Assembly (NCBI RefSeq): GCF_009846885.1 | Contig: NZ_WUWM01000009.1 | Span: 1-64,000, forward strand | Length of the DNA stretch: 64,000 nt | Direction of reading: 5' to 3' | Source: Paenibacillus puerhi | GTDB taxonomy: Bacteria > Bacillota > Bacilli > Paenibacillales > NBRC-103111 | Part shown: positions 1 through 8,047 of the stretch, one piece after another | Layout: the number at the start of each line of letters is the position of its first letter | Numbering within the stretch: the first letter of the stretch is position 1 | Program-made: the position numbers and the translations under genes | The notes under the pieces: generated by a model | Told to the model about the DNA's origin: nothing | The model's input: only the letters and a program-made list of their open reading frames with translations | The model's database searches: none

Positions 1-86
1 GTCTCCTTCGTCAGTTCTCGCAAACCTTACGATAGGAGTTTAATAGGATGCTGGCAAGTGTCTCTTTTGCATTTAACTTAGCATTT

Positions 87-170
87 TTACGCTGCAATAT
101 TCGGCACTTTTATTATGCAATAAACACATGCTACAGCAACAGTTGAAAATACGATGATTTTCATATTCAT
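87..170 (-). CDS. Possible 27-residue hydrophobic peptide
   Basis: A short ORF encodes a peptide beginning MNMKIIVFSTVAV and ending KVPNIAA. The middle is hydrophobic enough for one membrane segment and holds two Cys residues. A full AGGAGG lies 11 bases upstream of the ATG (182-187 read on the minus strand), which is the main reason to list it. I recognise no family. The surrounding 220 bases are AT-rich and hold no other gene I can support. It could be a small membrane peptide or chance. Confidence 0.3.
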   Translation of the reverse strand: MNMKIIVFSTVAVACVYCIIKVPNIAA

Positions 171-277
171 AAAACTGAAAACCTCCTAAATGTAAAACTA
201 TGTGACTGCTATATAGGTTGAACTAAAGCAATTCTTTCTTCCTAGGAAGGAGTAGGAGGAATAAGATTTTCGTAATG

Positions 278-325
278 AAAAAAAGTCGCAGAGTTCCGGC
301 GGTCATGCCGATGCCCTGCGACTTT
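278..325 (-). terminator. Rho-independent terminator of the DinB-like gene
   Basis: An 11-base stem (AAAAGTCGCAG pairing with CTGCGACTTTT) is followed on the minus strand by a run of T. It starts about 16 bases past the stop of the DinB-like gene. Confidence 0.75.
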
Positions 326-340
326 TCGTCGCGCCTTAGT

Positions 341-838
341 TTATTTTCCTTCCTCGTCGGCTGAGGGACCGTAGGCCCCCGGGACCGGAATATCGAGGAG
401 CCGCAAATACACTCCAAGCTGCGCCCGGTGATGGACCATGTGGCTTAATCCGAAGGTGCGAAGGGCCAACGCCCGCGGTTGGCGCAGGATGATATGGTCG
501 CCGTTGCGCAAGGTCCATTCCTCGCCGAGCGTTTTTTCGTCACATTCGGCTAATAGCTTCTCAAGCTTGACGACGTTCGCATCGAATTCCTCCAGCATGT
601 CTTCGCGTCTTTGCAAAGGTTCCCGCCGAAGCGGCACGGTCGAAAGATCGAATTCCGGGTAAAGAAAAATCGCGACTTGCCAGTTCAGCAGATTAATCAG
701 ATGCGTGGCCAGCCCGCCCAGCGTCATCGATTTCACGTGCGGCTTCCACGTCATATGCTCTTCAGGCAAGCATTCCAGGGTGCGGCGTGTAGTGGCCAGT
801 TCATGCAAGGCATCCCCAACGATTAATTGTTTAACCAA
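341..838 (-). CDS. DinB/YfiT-like four-helix protein
   Basis: A 165-residue protein of the DinB/YfiT-like fold. These are small four-helix-bundle proteins that bind a divalent metal through three His and often use thiol cofactors such as bacillithiol in transfer reactions. The expected pattern is visible: His46 in the second helix (GLATHL) and His133 and His137 in HMVHHRAQL near the C-terminus. Length is normal for the family. The start is TTG at 838, six bases after GAGAGG. It stands alone with its own terminator. The family call is firm; substrate and physiological role are unknown. Confidence 0.8.
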   Translation of the reverse strand: MVKQLIVGDALHELATTRRTLECLPEEHMTWKPHVKSMTLGGLATHLINLLNWQVAIFLYPEFDLSTVPLRREPLQRREDMLEEFDANVVKLEKLLAECDEKTLGEEWTLRNGDHIILRQPRALALRTFGLSHMVHHRAQLGVYLRLLDIPVPGAYGPSADEEGK

Positions 839-980
839 AGTTTTCCTCTCCTTCCTTATATGGCTAGCATACTATAACCCTCGCAGAATTTCACTAGATT
901 TTTAAGTGATATTTACCATCACTATTGAGGCGGGACGTCCGAGACAATATACCCACATGTCGCTGGATCCCATGAAAACA

Positions 981-1021
981 AAAGCAAGCCCGGCCGGACT
1001 GCGGACAGTCTGCCGGGCTTG
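981..1021 (-). terminator. Terminator after the GH18 gene
   Basis: Stem CAAGCCCGGC / GCCGGGCTTG with a paired interior, followed on the minus strand by CTTTTGTTTTC. It begins immediately after the GH18 stop codon. Confidence 0.75.
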
Positions 1022-1024
1022 TCT

Positions 1025-2959
1025 CTATTTCTGCTGAAGCATCATGTTCCAAAGCTCAGTCGTATCGTACCCGAGGCGCCAGGCGGCGACGCCGGCCAGC
1101 TCATCCTTGGCGGCTATATCGATCCGCGCCTTGACGGTAGCTTCGTCCTCCAGCCAGAACACGTAAGTGAATCCGCCTTCTTTGTATTCCACTTTATACT
1201 GCTGGAAGGTAGGATCCCAGGTTTGAACCGCCTTCTTGTCACGGATCAGTGTGGGGATATCCTTCATCAGAACGGCTCGATTACTGATGAGCTTGCCGCT
1301 AGAGTCGACCTTCCATTCGCGAACATAGAAAGGGATGCCCATGATCAGCTTGTCGCGGGGGATGCCGTAGGAGAGGAACTCCGTCACGCCCTCCTCCACC
1401 CACTGAAGTCCGGCTACAGAGCCAGGCTCCGTGCTGCCCTTCCAGTGGTGATCGTACGTCATAGTGATGATATAGTCGACGATCGAAGCGAGCTTCTCAT
1501 GATCAAAGGCTGTCTTTGCGTTCCACTTGATGCTGCCGCGCGGCAGATCGACGGACACCAGCAGATTTTTGGCATGCGCCGCATCCGTGAGCTCCTGCAT
1601 AAAGGTCGTAAAGTTTGCCCGGTCGCTGGCTGCTAGACTTTCGAAGTCTACGTTGATCCCGTCTACGCCAAGCGAGGACGACTTACCGACCAGGGCGCTG
1701 ATGAACTTGGCGCGCGCGTCCTTGGAGCCCAGGAATTTGGTCGTCAAGGATGCATCGAATTGGTTGTTGACGAGAGGGTGAACGGCTAACCCTTGTTTTT
1801 TGAGCCAAGCGACGGTTTCCTTATTCGACGTGTCCGTCATAGTTCCCGCCGGGTCAGCAAGGGTAAAATAGGTCGGAGAGACGACATCCAGTCCGACGGT
1901 CGTATTCACCTGGCTGCGGATGGTGGCGTCCGCCGAGCTGCCGTTCCAGCCCCAATACTGCAGCTTGCGCAGATTGTCCCAGATCGCCGAGCCATCGTCA
2001 TAGAGACGGATGGAAGCGTTGCTGTAGTTTTTGGCATACTGGAGTGCCGAGCCGATGGTCGTGAATTCGCCTATTAAATTGGCATTTTGATAAACGCGAT
2101 AATAGGGATAATTATTCCAAATGACTTGAGCTTTGCCGTTTAGCTTCGGCGCCTGCTCATTCTCGATCCGCGTATGTGCGAACAGCTTCGCATAGGCTAT
2201 GGCATCGTCGATGCTCAGGAAGGCGTTCAGGAAGTTATCGTTCTGATAGACCTTGAACGGCTTTACATTAGAGAATACTGTGTTCCCTGTGCTCGTGTTA
2301 ACGATGGTCGAGTTGCCCCAGCGCAGCGATTCGTTTAGGGCATCCTCCAGCAGGGCAAACTTCCAGTCCTCAGATGTATGATTTCCTTGATACACTTGAT
2401 ATACTTTGGGGTTTTGACTGCGCGCCTGCTTTTTAGTCTCCGCGCTCATGTTGTCCCAGACCCAGGCATGGGTATCCAGCTCGATGACATGGGAATTGGA
2501 CCATTTCCTCGCCTCCGCGATCGCTTCGTTCAGCGTCCGGAAGGTCCATCCCGGCAGTGTGGCTTCCCCTTGATAAACGCGGTACTCGGGATAATTGTTC
2601 CATACCCAGCCGCCGGACTGCAGGTCCCTTACGCTGGCGTTGCCCCAGTTGGAGGCTTCCCGGATCGCTTGATCGAGCGTGGCGAATTCCCAAGCGGAGC
2701 TGCTATAGCCATGCTGATACACCTTATAACGGGGATAGTTATGCCATACCCAGTTGCGCGAGCCGATCTCCTCGACATGCGAGTCGGTATAACGGCGGGC
2801 AAAAGCTTCCGCCGACTTGTAGTCGGATGCTTCATAGAGCAGAGCCGTATCCTGGTATACCCGGTATTTCGTAGTCTTATCAGCTGCCGCGGCCGTACCG
2901 GCTACGGAGAAAAACAAGGAGAGGGCGGTCAACGACAGCAGGGTCTTGCGCTTCAACAT
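1025..2959 (-). CDS. Secreted glycoside hydrolase family 18 protein with six N-terminal repeats
   Basis: A 644-residue exported protein. Residues 1-26 form a signal peptide (basic start, hydrophobic core, AAAA before the mature end). About six repeats of 45-55 residues follow, each opening with a YRVYQ-like motif, carrying a W-x-F ... A-I ... A core and closing with WVWNNYP-like residues. The C-terminal half is a GH18 TIM barrel: the active-site strand reads DGINVDFES around residues 430-440, ending in the catalytic Glu, and ITMTYDHHW follows later. GH18 enzymes cleave beta-1,4-linked GlcNAc in chitin or, in spore formers, modified peptidoglycan. The repeats probably bind wall or glycan, but I cannot name them. 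Monocistronic, with its own terminator. Confidence 0.85.
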   Translation of the reverse strand: MLKRKTLLSLTALSLFFSVAGTAAAADKTTKYRVYQDTALLYEASDYKSAEAFARRYTDSHVEEIGSRNWVWHNYPRYKVYQHGYSSSAWEFATLDQAIREASNWGNASVRDLQSGGWVWNNYPEYRVYQGEATLPGWTFRTLNEAIAEARKWSNSHVIELDTHAWVWDNMSAETKKQARSQNPKVYQVYQGNHTSEDWKFALLEDALNESLRWGNSTIVNTSTGNTVFSNVKPFKVYQNDNFLNAFLSIDDAIAYAKLFAHTRIENEQAPKLNGKAQVIWNNYPYYRVYQNANLIGEFTTIGSALQYAKNYSNASIRLYDDGSAIWDNLRKLQYWGWNGSSADATIRSQVNTTVGLDVVSPTYFTLADPAGTMTDTSNKETVAWLKKQGLAVHPLVNNQFDASLTTKFLGSKDARAKFISALVGKSSSLGVDGINVDFESLAASDRANFTTFMQELTDAAHAKNLLVSVDLPRGSIKWNAKTAFDHEKLASIVDYIITMTYDHHWKGSTEPGSVAGLQWVEEGVTEFLSYGIPRDKLIMGIPFYVREWKVDSSGKLISNRAVLMKDIPTLIRDKKAVQTWDPTFQQYKVEYKEGGFTYVFWLEDEATVKARIDIAAKDELAGVAAWRLGYDTTELWNMMLQQK

Positions 2960-3054
2960 GCATCAGCCTCTTTCTGTCCCAATATGCAGAGTCTAGTACT
3001 CTACTAATCGACGATGGAAGAGGGTTGAAAGTTGCACGGCAAAAGCTGGGGACG

Positions 3055-3100
3055 CAAAAAAACGGCATTCGCGAGCGGTTGTCCGTTCACAAATGCCGGT
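3055..3100 (-). terminator. Terminator after the YxcD-like gene
   Basis: On the minus strand CCGGCATT ... AATGCCG forms a stem with a paired interior, followed by seven T residues. It lies just past the stop at 3118. Confidence 0.7.
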
Positions 3101-3117
3101 TCTTCTTTCATGCCCTA

Positions 3118-3405
3118 TTAGACTGCCACGTAAGCGACGATCTCGTCCTCCAGCTCCAGCCGGATCTGATCGCGGAATACGCGCATATTCTGTTGGGTGT
3201 AGAGGAAGCGCTCGATAGCCTCCAGCAGGTTCGCTGCGATCAACACCTGACTGCGGCCTTCAGCATGCACCTCGGCGGAGAAGCCGTGATCCTCATCCCA
3301 CATCATCTCAACCTCGACCTGGGTCGGTTGAATTTGCTTGCGGTCGGCGATGTTCAGACACACCGCATTGATGATATCCTGCTCGGTTAATTTCATGCCG
3401 GACAC
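3118..3405 (-). CDS. YxcD-like small protein (DUF2653)
   Basis: A 95-residue acidic, soluble protein with no signal peptide or membrane segment. Sequence style and length match the YxcD/DUF2653 family of Bacillales, which has no established function. The N-terminus (KLTEQDIINAVCLNIA) looks helical and is followed by beta-like stretches. The start at 3405 lies two bases past the stop of the upstream gene, so the two are almost certainly cotranscribed. Confidence 0.65.
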   Translation of the reverse strand: MSGMKLTEQDIINAVCLNIADRKQIQPTQVEVEMMWDEDHGFSAEVHAEGRSQVLIAANLLEAIERFLYTQQNMRVFRDQIRLELEDEIVAYVAV

Positions 3406-3407
3406 TC

Positions 3408-3854
3408 CTAGCGGTAGTCATTCCCGCGCGGGTCTTGATTAAGCTTCTTGCGGTCACGGAAGTGGATATAAATTTTGCGGATGACGACGACCAGAACAAC
3501 GATCGCGAGCATGTTCACGAGAAAGCCTAGGATGTTGCCGAGCATGCCCAGTCCGCCGAACAGACCTCCGAACAGCATGCCCGCGAGGCCGCCGATCAAC
3601 AAGCCCTTCATCAAGCCGCCGCTGAAAAAGCCAGGCTTTTTGGCAGGAGCCGCTGTAGACGCTGCAGGTGTTTTAGAAGCTGCCGGAGTGGAATTATTAA
3701 CTCCGCTGTTAGGTTTTTGAGTCGTCGAGCCGCTGCTTGGGCTGTAGCTTTTCTTAGGCGACGAGTACCCCCTTTTGGCATCCACATGCTGAGGCGCGCT
3801 GAACGAAAAGGCGATGGTAGCAGCCATCAAGACGAGAGATAGTTTTTTCCACAT
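3408..3854 (-). CDS. Exported, glycine-rich single-span membrane protein
   Basis: A 148-residue protein. Residues 1-27 are a signal peptide (KKLSLVLMAATIAFSFSA). A Ser/Pro/Thr/Ala linker follows to about residue 75, then a Gly/Leu/Met-rich stretch (GGLFGGLGMLG), a strongly hydrophobic span (residues 112-126) and a basic tail ending NDYR. It resembles the N-terminal half of Tim44-like proteins seen in Firmicutes but lacks their folded C-terminal domain. It forms a two-gene unit with the YxcD-like protein. I propose no function. Confidence 0.6.
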   Translation of the reverse strand: MWKKLSLVLMAATIAFSFSAPQHVDAKRGYSSPKKSYSPSSGSTTQKPNSGVNNSTPAASKTPAASTAAPAKKPGFFSGGLMKGLLIGGLAGMLFGGLFGGLGMLGNILGFLVNMLAIVVLVVVIRKIYIHFRDRKKLNQDPRGNDYR

Positions 3855-4073
3855 GATCGTAACATCCTCCAGATATGAGATTGTTTTTAGTCAAACAGAG
3901 AGTAATACGTCTAATGTAGACGAAGGTTTCAACATTTAAACAAAATTGTTACCATGTTTTTAAAGGTAAGCTGGAATGCTCTAAGTAATTTGACTCTTGC
4001 GAATTCTGTCAACAAGCCCTGATTAGTCTATGATGTGACTTATCTGCTACAAACCGTGCATAGAGATGCATTT

Positions 4074-4940
4074 TTATAAGGCAGCTGATATCAACATGCG
4101 AGTATAAGAATGACGTTCGTCGCTCCAAAGCTCATCAGTTGCAAACTCATCCACGATGCCCCCTTATGCATGACGAGCATGCGATCACATATTTGCACTA
4201 CAGCGGCAAGGTCTTGAGAAATGAATAGTACAGACATATTCAACTGCTGCTGTAAGCATTGAAGCAAATACAAGATTTGACTCTGCGTGATTACATCCAA
4301 GCTGGACGTAGGTTCATCGCAAATCAGCAACTGGGGACACAAGCTAATCCCGCGGGCAATGCAGGCACGCTGTCTCTGCCCTCCGCTTAGCTCGAGCGGG
4401 TACAGGTCCATGTGCTCGCCGGACAGACCCACCATTTTCAGCAGCTGCTCCGCTTTTTCCCTTCTGGATAACGTGTGCCCGTGAAAGAATGCAGGATGAA
4501 CGTTCGGATAGTTGTCTAGCGGCTCCAATACGGAACGCCAAATCGGCAAGCGGTCGTTAAGAGAAGCAGTTGATTCCTGAAAAACAACTTGTATATGCTG
4601 TCGAAGTTGCCGCGGCTCTTGTTTGTTCGTCCATATTAAGGACTGTCCCCGAAATAGAATTTCACCTTGACCGGGGGCTCAAGAGCCAGAAGCAAGCGCA
4701 GCGGCGGTCAGGCTTTTGCCATGCCGCTTTCGCCAACAAGCGCCAGCATTTCTCCCTGGCGGATATCGAAGGAAACCTTTTGTATAAGCAGCTTGCGACG
4801 TTTCCGTTCCATAAACTCGACTTGCGATTCACCTACACGAAGAATGATTGGTGTTTTCTGGCTTAAAGCTAAGCGCAGCTTTGGATCGACGTTCTTATTG
4901 GACAAATGTATGACAGTCTCACCTGTCAAAAGCATGCACC
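4074..4940 (-). pseudogene. Decayed NikD/NikE-type ABC ATPase(s)
   Basis: Reading through several frames restores an oligopeptide/nickel ABC ATPase: an N-terminal core (KVSFDIRQGEMLALVGESG), a damaged Walker A (GESGMAKS, normally GESGSGKS), an in-frame stop, then in other frames GEILFRGQSL, Q-loop VVFQES, signature LSGGQRQR, Walker B LLICDEPTSSLD and switch FISQDL. A last frameshift near 4160 separates the C-terminus (GIVDEFATDEL...), which stops at 4074. The first part resembles NikD (SLTAAAL after Walker A) and the rest NikE, so this may be two ATPase genes fused by a deletion. It cannot make a working ATPase. Confidence 0.8.
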
Positions 4941-5196
4941 TCACCTTAATATTTTGCTGCATCTGCGATGATTTGTGCGTATATCAAGCAGATCGCGCAT
5001 GCCATTGCTGAGCAGATTGCAGGCCAGAACAACGAATAAGATACATAATCCCGGATACATCATGAGCTCTGGAGCAGCCTGAAAATACGGGCGTCCGTCA
5101 TTAAGCATCGAGCCCCATTCCGGGGCAGGCGGCTGCGCACCCAAGCCAAGGCGCTACAGCAACGCCTCTTAAACGAAAACTCGTTCCCTTCCTCAT
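4941..5196 (-). pseudogene. NikC/DppC-type permease remnant with internal deletion
   Basis: The natural start survives at 5196 (ATG AGG AAG GGA ACG), overlapping the stop of the preceding permease as ATGA. After about 15 codons it jumps, in another frame, into the C-terminal region of a NikC/DppC permease (QPPAPEWGSMLNDGR, then LAPEL/MYPGL-like residues and a last membrane span ending RDLLDIR). Roughly 200 central codons, including the permease EAA loop, are missing. Confidence 0.75.
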
Positions 5197-5553
5197 ACAC
5201 GCCGCCCCTTTTGCATTCGAATGCGCGGATCTAGCGCTGCCAGACCGATATCCGAGAGCCAATTGGCAACGAGAAAAAAGACTCCGCTTAACAGAACATA
5301 TCCTTGAACTACTGGATAATCGCGCAGCCTAATGGCTTCTATCGCGAGACTGCCCAGTCCCGGCCACCCGAACAAGGACTCGGTGACGACAGAGCCCGCT
5401 AACAGTGCGTCCAGGCTGATCCCGGACACCGCAATGATCGGAAGCAACGCAGCACGCATCGCATGCCTGAGTGTAATGCGCCATTCCTTTATACCTCTTG
5501 ACCAAGCCGCCCGAATGTACTCCTGCGATAGCGTATCCAGGAGACCGGCGCTT
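5193..5553 (-). pseudogene. C-terminal remnant of a NikB/DppB-type permease
   Basis: This fragment encodes the last third of an ABC permease: the EAA-type cytoplasmic loop (EYIRAAWSRGIKEWR), SLDALLAGSVVTES, and FGWPGLGSL typical of DppB/NikB C-termini, then two membrane spans. Upstream, the frame reaches TAG at about 5557 and the sequence switches abruptly to binding-protein code, so the N-terminal two thirds were deleted. The C-terminus itself is intact. Confidence 0.8.
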
Positions 5554-5870
5554 TGCTATCAGCGATCCCTCTTTCAAATGAAGCCTTTACCGCCGTGGCA
5601 TCCAGCTTTGTCCCGTTTTGAAAGCTATCCAAGTCATCGGGTCCGTAGATTCCCATTTGCTTGCCAGCCAGGGTACAACCTGCATGTTCTCATCCAGACG
5701 GACTAACGTCTCCGTCACGCCGGCCCGGAGCGCGATCCGTTGTGCGGATCAAGCGTATCTACAGGGAGACTGTGGATAAGGGTTAATTGTTTGCTTCCAG
5801 TCAGGCATAATGAGAACGTCATAATCAGAGCCAAGCATAATCTTAGGATACTGCGCTTCCTAACTTTCAA
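5553..5870 (-). pseudogene. N-terminal remnant of a NikA/DppA-type binding protein
   Basis: The minus strand, read with one frameshift, gives a basic N-terminus and hydrophobic signal (MKVRKRSILRLCLALIM), then LPVDTLDPHNG, GVTETLVRLDENM, VVPWLASKWES and FQNGTKLDATAVKASFERG. These match in order the N-terminal lobe of nickel/dipeptide-binding proteins. There is a frameshift near 5745, a small deletion after DPMTW, and then the deletion that joins it to the permease fragment. A TTG at 5870 sits where the gene should begin, with AAGGAGAG about 25 bases upstream. Confidence 0.75.
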
Positions 5871-6020
5871 AAATTATCATCAGATGCTCTCCTTGTGATC
5901 TAAATGGCTTTCTATTCTGAAATGGAAGCTTATTCAAATTGTATAACGCATCCAGCACCGTTCCTATGACCTATAAGAGCTATCGGAATGAATGTTTTGT
6001 GAAAAAAAGGAGACTTACGA
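5871..6020. other. Divergent intergenic region
   Basis: This AT-rich stretch separates the decayed minus-strand operon from the intact plus-strand operon. It should hold the promoters for both. I could not assign a convincing -35/-10 pair, and I saw no NikR-like palindrome (GTATGA-N16-TCATAC). Confidence 0.4.
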
Positions 6021-6047
6021 ATGTGTATTGACGATGTTTTGAATTAA
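6021..6047 (+). CDS. Possible eight-residue leader peptide
   Basis: AAAAAAAGGAGA is followed at normal spacing by an ATG that opens MCIDDVLN and stop. The stop overlaps the start of the next ORF as TAATG. The good ribosome site therefore belongs to this tiny frame, and the next ORF could be translated by coupling. It may instead be the torn 5' end of a longer gene. Confidence 0.3.
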   Translation: MCIDDVLN

Positions 6048-6274
6048 TGACATTGCTAGTGAAAAAGTATCGATTGACAATATTAATCGTTATCCTTACA
6101 ATTAGCTGTGTTATAATCGTATTTTTTACGAATAAAGAAGCCTGCCCTTCATATTCAAAAGAAAAGACGGAATATAGGGATGGGTATTGGGGGGATTGCT
6201 ATCACGAATGTAGAGAAAGTAAGAGCCAAATCTTAGCGGATGGTATGAAGTTAGCCGGTGATCCATTATTTTAA
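6047..6274 (+). CDS. Small Cys-containing membrane protein, unknown
   Basis: A 75-residue ORF with a basic N-terminus, one hydrophobic span (residues 9-27, ILIVILTISCVIIVFF) and a short polar tail with Cys33, Cys51 and Cys55 plus a His (CYHEC). This suggests a membrane-anchored external domain that could bind metal or form disulfides. It precedes the intact nickel/peptide-type ABC operon by 35 bases, so a shared transcript is likely. I recognise no family. Alternative GTG and TTG starts lie a few codons in. Confidence 0.45.
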   Translation: MTLLVKKYRLTILIVILTISCVIIVFFTNKEACPSYSKEKTEYRDGYWGDCYHECRESKSQILADGMKLAGDPLF

Positions 6275-6309
6275 TATCTTAATTAAATATCCTAACTATG
6301 GGGGCTATT

Positions 6310-7962
6310 ATGAAAGTTAAAGTAAAAGCATTCACTAAAAAACGGACTTTATCGTATTTAGCAATGGCATTATCAGTGTTATTGGTAGTGGCAGGCTGCG
6401 AAACTGGTTCTTCGGTACAGGAAAGTAAATCCAACTCGCAGAGCTCGATAGCGGTTAAAGAGGATTTGGTGCTGGCTGTTGGAAAAATGGACGGCGGGCA
6501 GTTCGATCCCAAGAAGGGCTGGGGAATGACGCAAATTCGTTTGACCCATAGCTCACTGTTGATGATCGACTCTGATCTCAACTTTATTGGGGATCTTGCA
6601 AAGTCTTATACAATCGGTGAGGATTCCCTTACGTGGACCTTCTTCTTGCGCGGCGATGCCAAATTCTCCAACGGCGAGCCCGTTACCGCGGAGGATGTCA
6701 AGTTTACATATGAAATGCTCAAGGCGGATGGTATCAAGTTTGATTTGACGTTTGTCAAGTCAATAGAAGCCTCAGACAGCCACACAGTCGTCATCACGCT
6801 ACACGAGCCGCGTTCCACATTTGTAAGTCAGCTCACAGAGATCGGAATTGTCCCCAAGGCTCATTACAATGATAACTATTCCAAAAATCCTATTAGCTCT
6901 GGCCCATATAAGGTGGTCCAGTACGATGATGGACAACAAGTTATTCTGGAATACAACCCTTACTGGTATGGGAAACAGCCCCAGTTCAAAAAGCTGACCT
7001 TCCTTCTTCTTGCGGAGGATGCTTCCCTTGCAGCCGCAAAAGCCGGAGAAGCTGACATTGTCTACGTTCCGCCGACATTCGCAAATCAAAAGGTGAATGG
7101 TATGACGCTTCGTACCTATGAGAGCATCGACTCCCGTGGAATCATGCTGCCCACGCAACCCAGCGGCGGCAAAGGCATGACAAACGGTAAAGAAGTGAAC
7201 AGCGGCAACGATGTAACCAGCGATCTGGCCATACGCAAGGCGCTCAATATTGGACTGGACCGCCAGAAGCTTCTGGATGTGGCTTTGGACGGCCACGGTA
7301 AAAAAGCATATTGTCTTTGCGACAATATGCCGTGGTTCAACGAGAAAACCATGGTCAAGGACGGTGACATTCAGGGTGCCAAACAGCTCCTCGCCGAGGG
7401 AGGCTGGGTAGATGCCGACAAGGATGGCATTGTGGAGAAAAATGGTCGAAAGGCAGAGTTTGACATGTATTTCAGCTCCAGCGATCAGCTTCGCAGCGAC
7501 CTTTCTCTTGCCGTTGCAGACCAAGCGACCAAATTCGGCATCAAGATTAATACTATTGGCGTTACCTGGGATGACATATATCTCAAGGGCAAGACTGCGG
7601 CGGTGGCCTGGGGTGGCGGCAGACATCACCCCCACCAGCTATACTCAATGAATTCCTCTCTGAGGATGAACAAGGGCATCGATAATATGTCAAACTACCA
7701 GAACCCCAAGGTGGACGAGTATTTGAATAAGGCGCTCACTGCTTCCACACAGGAGGAAGCCAATAAAAATTGGAAGCTAGCTCAGTGGGATGGAGAAACG
7801 GGCTTCAGTGGTATCGGGGACGCGCCGATTGTTTGGCTAGTGCGTGTGGACCATTTGTATCTGGCAAATGAAAAGCTGAATCTCGGCAAACAGCCGGTTC
7901 ATACCCACGGTCATGAATGGGCATTATTCGGCAATATAACAGAGTGGACATGGAGCAACTAG
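6310..7962 (+). CDS. ABC transporter substrate-binding lipoprotein, family 5 (nickel/peptide type)
   Basis: About 550 residues of a solute-binding protein family 5 lipoprotein, the extracellular receptor of Nik/Dpp/Opp importers. The signal ends in lipobox VVAGC. Family landmarks follow: LTWTFFLRGDAKFSNGEP, TAEDVKFTYEML, GPYKVVQYDD, and AIRKALNIGLDRQKL. The ligand side has a cluster GGGRHHPHQLY and, near the end, HTHGHEW, which would suit metal or metal-chelate binding. I chose ATG 6310 because GGGGG sits seven bases upstream; ATG 6298 has no ribosome site. It heads an intact five-gene operon. Nickel, or a nickel or zinc metallophore, is my inference; a peptide ligand is possible. Confidence 0.85.
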   Translation: MKVKVKAFTKKRTLSYLAMALSVLLVVAGCETGSSVQESKSNSQSSIAVKEDLVLAVGKMDGGQFDPKKGWGMTQIRLTHSSLLMIDSDLNFIGDLAKSYTIGEDSLTWTFFLRGDAKFSNGEPVTAEDVKFTYEMLKADGIKFDLTFVKSIEASDSHTVVITLHEPRSTFVSQLTEIGIVPKAHYNDNYSKNPISSGPYKVVQYDDGQQVILEYNPYWYGKQPQFKKLTFLLLAEDASLAAAKAGEADIVYVPPTFANQKVNGMTLRTYESIDSRGIMLPTQPSGGKGMTNGKEVNSGNDVTSDLAIRKALNIGLDRQKLLDVALDGHGKKAYCLCDNMPWFNEKTMVKDGDIQGAKQLLAEGGWVDADKDGIVEKNGRKAEFDMYFSSSDQLRSDLSLAVADQATKFGIKINTIGVTWDDIYLKGKTAAVAWGGGRHHPHQLYSMNSSLRMNKGIDNMSNYQNPKVDEYLNKALTASTQEEANKNWKLAQWDGETGFSGIGDAPIVWLVRVDHLYLANEKLNLGKQPVHTHGHEWALFGNITEWTWSN

Positions 7963-7986
7963 ATTCAATGATTATAACGTGATTAA

Positions 7987-8023
7987 GGGAGTTTTTGGAG
8001 GCTCTCCGCTTCCGAAAACTCCC
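7987..8023 (+). promoter_or_regulatory. Intercistronic hairpin between binding protein and permeases
   Basis: GGGAGTTTTTGG pairs with CCGAAAACTCCC (one wobble) around a loop that itself contains GGAG/CTCC. Only weak T content follows. It sits between the binding-protein stop and the ribosome site of the first permease. Such hairpins often keep binding-protein mRNA more abundant than the permease part. Confidence 0.5.
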
Positions 8024-8047
8024 TTTCCTGTAAGGGGGGAAGTTACT

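Noticed and set aside
5329-5706. Overlapping ORFs on both strands around the decayed permease
   Set aside because: They are out of frame with the recognisable permease and binding-protein residues and have no ribosome sites.
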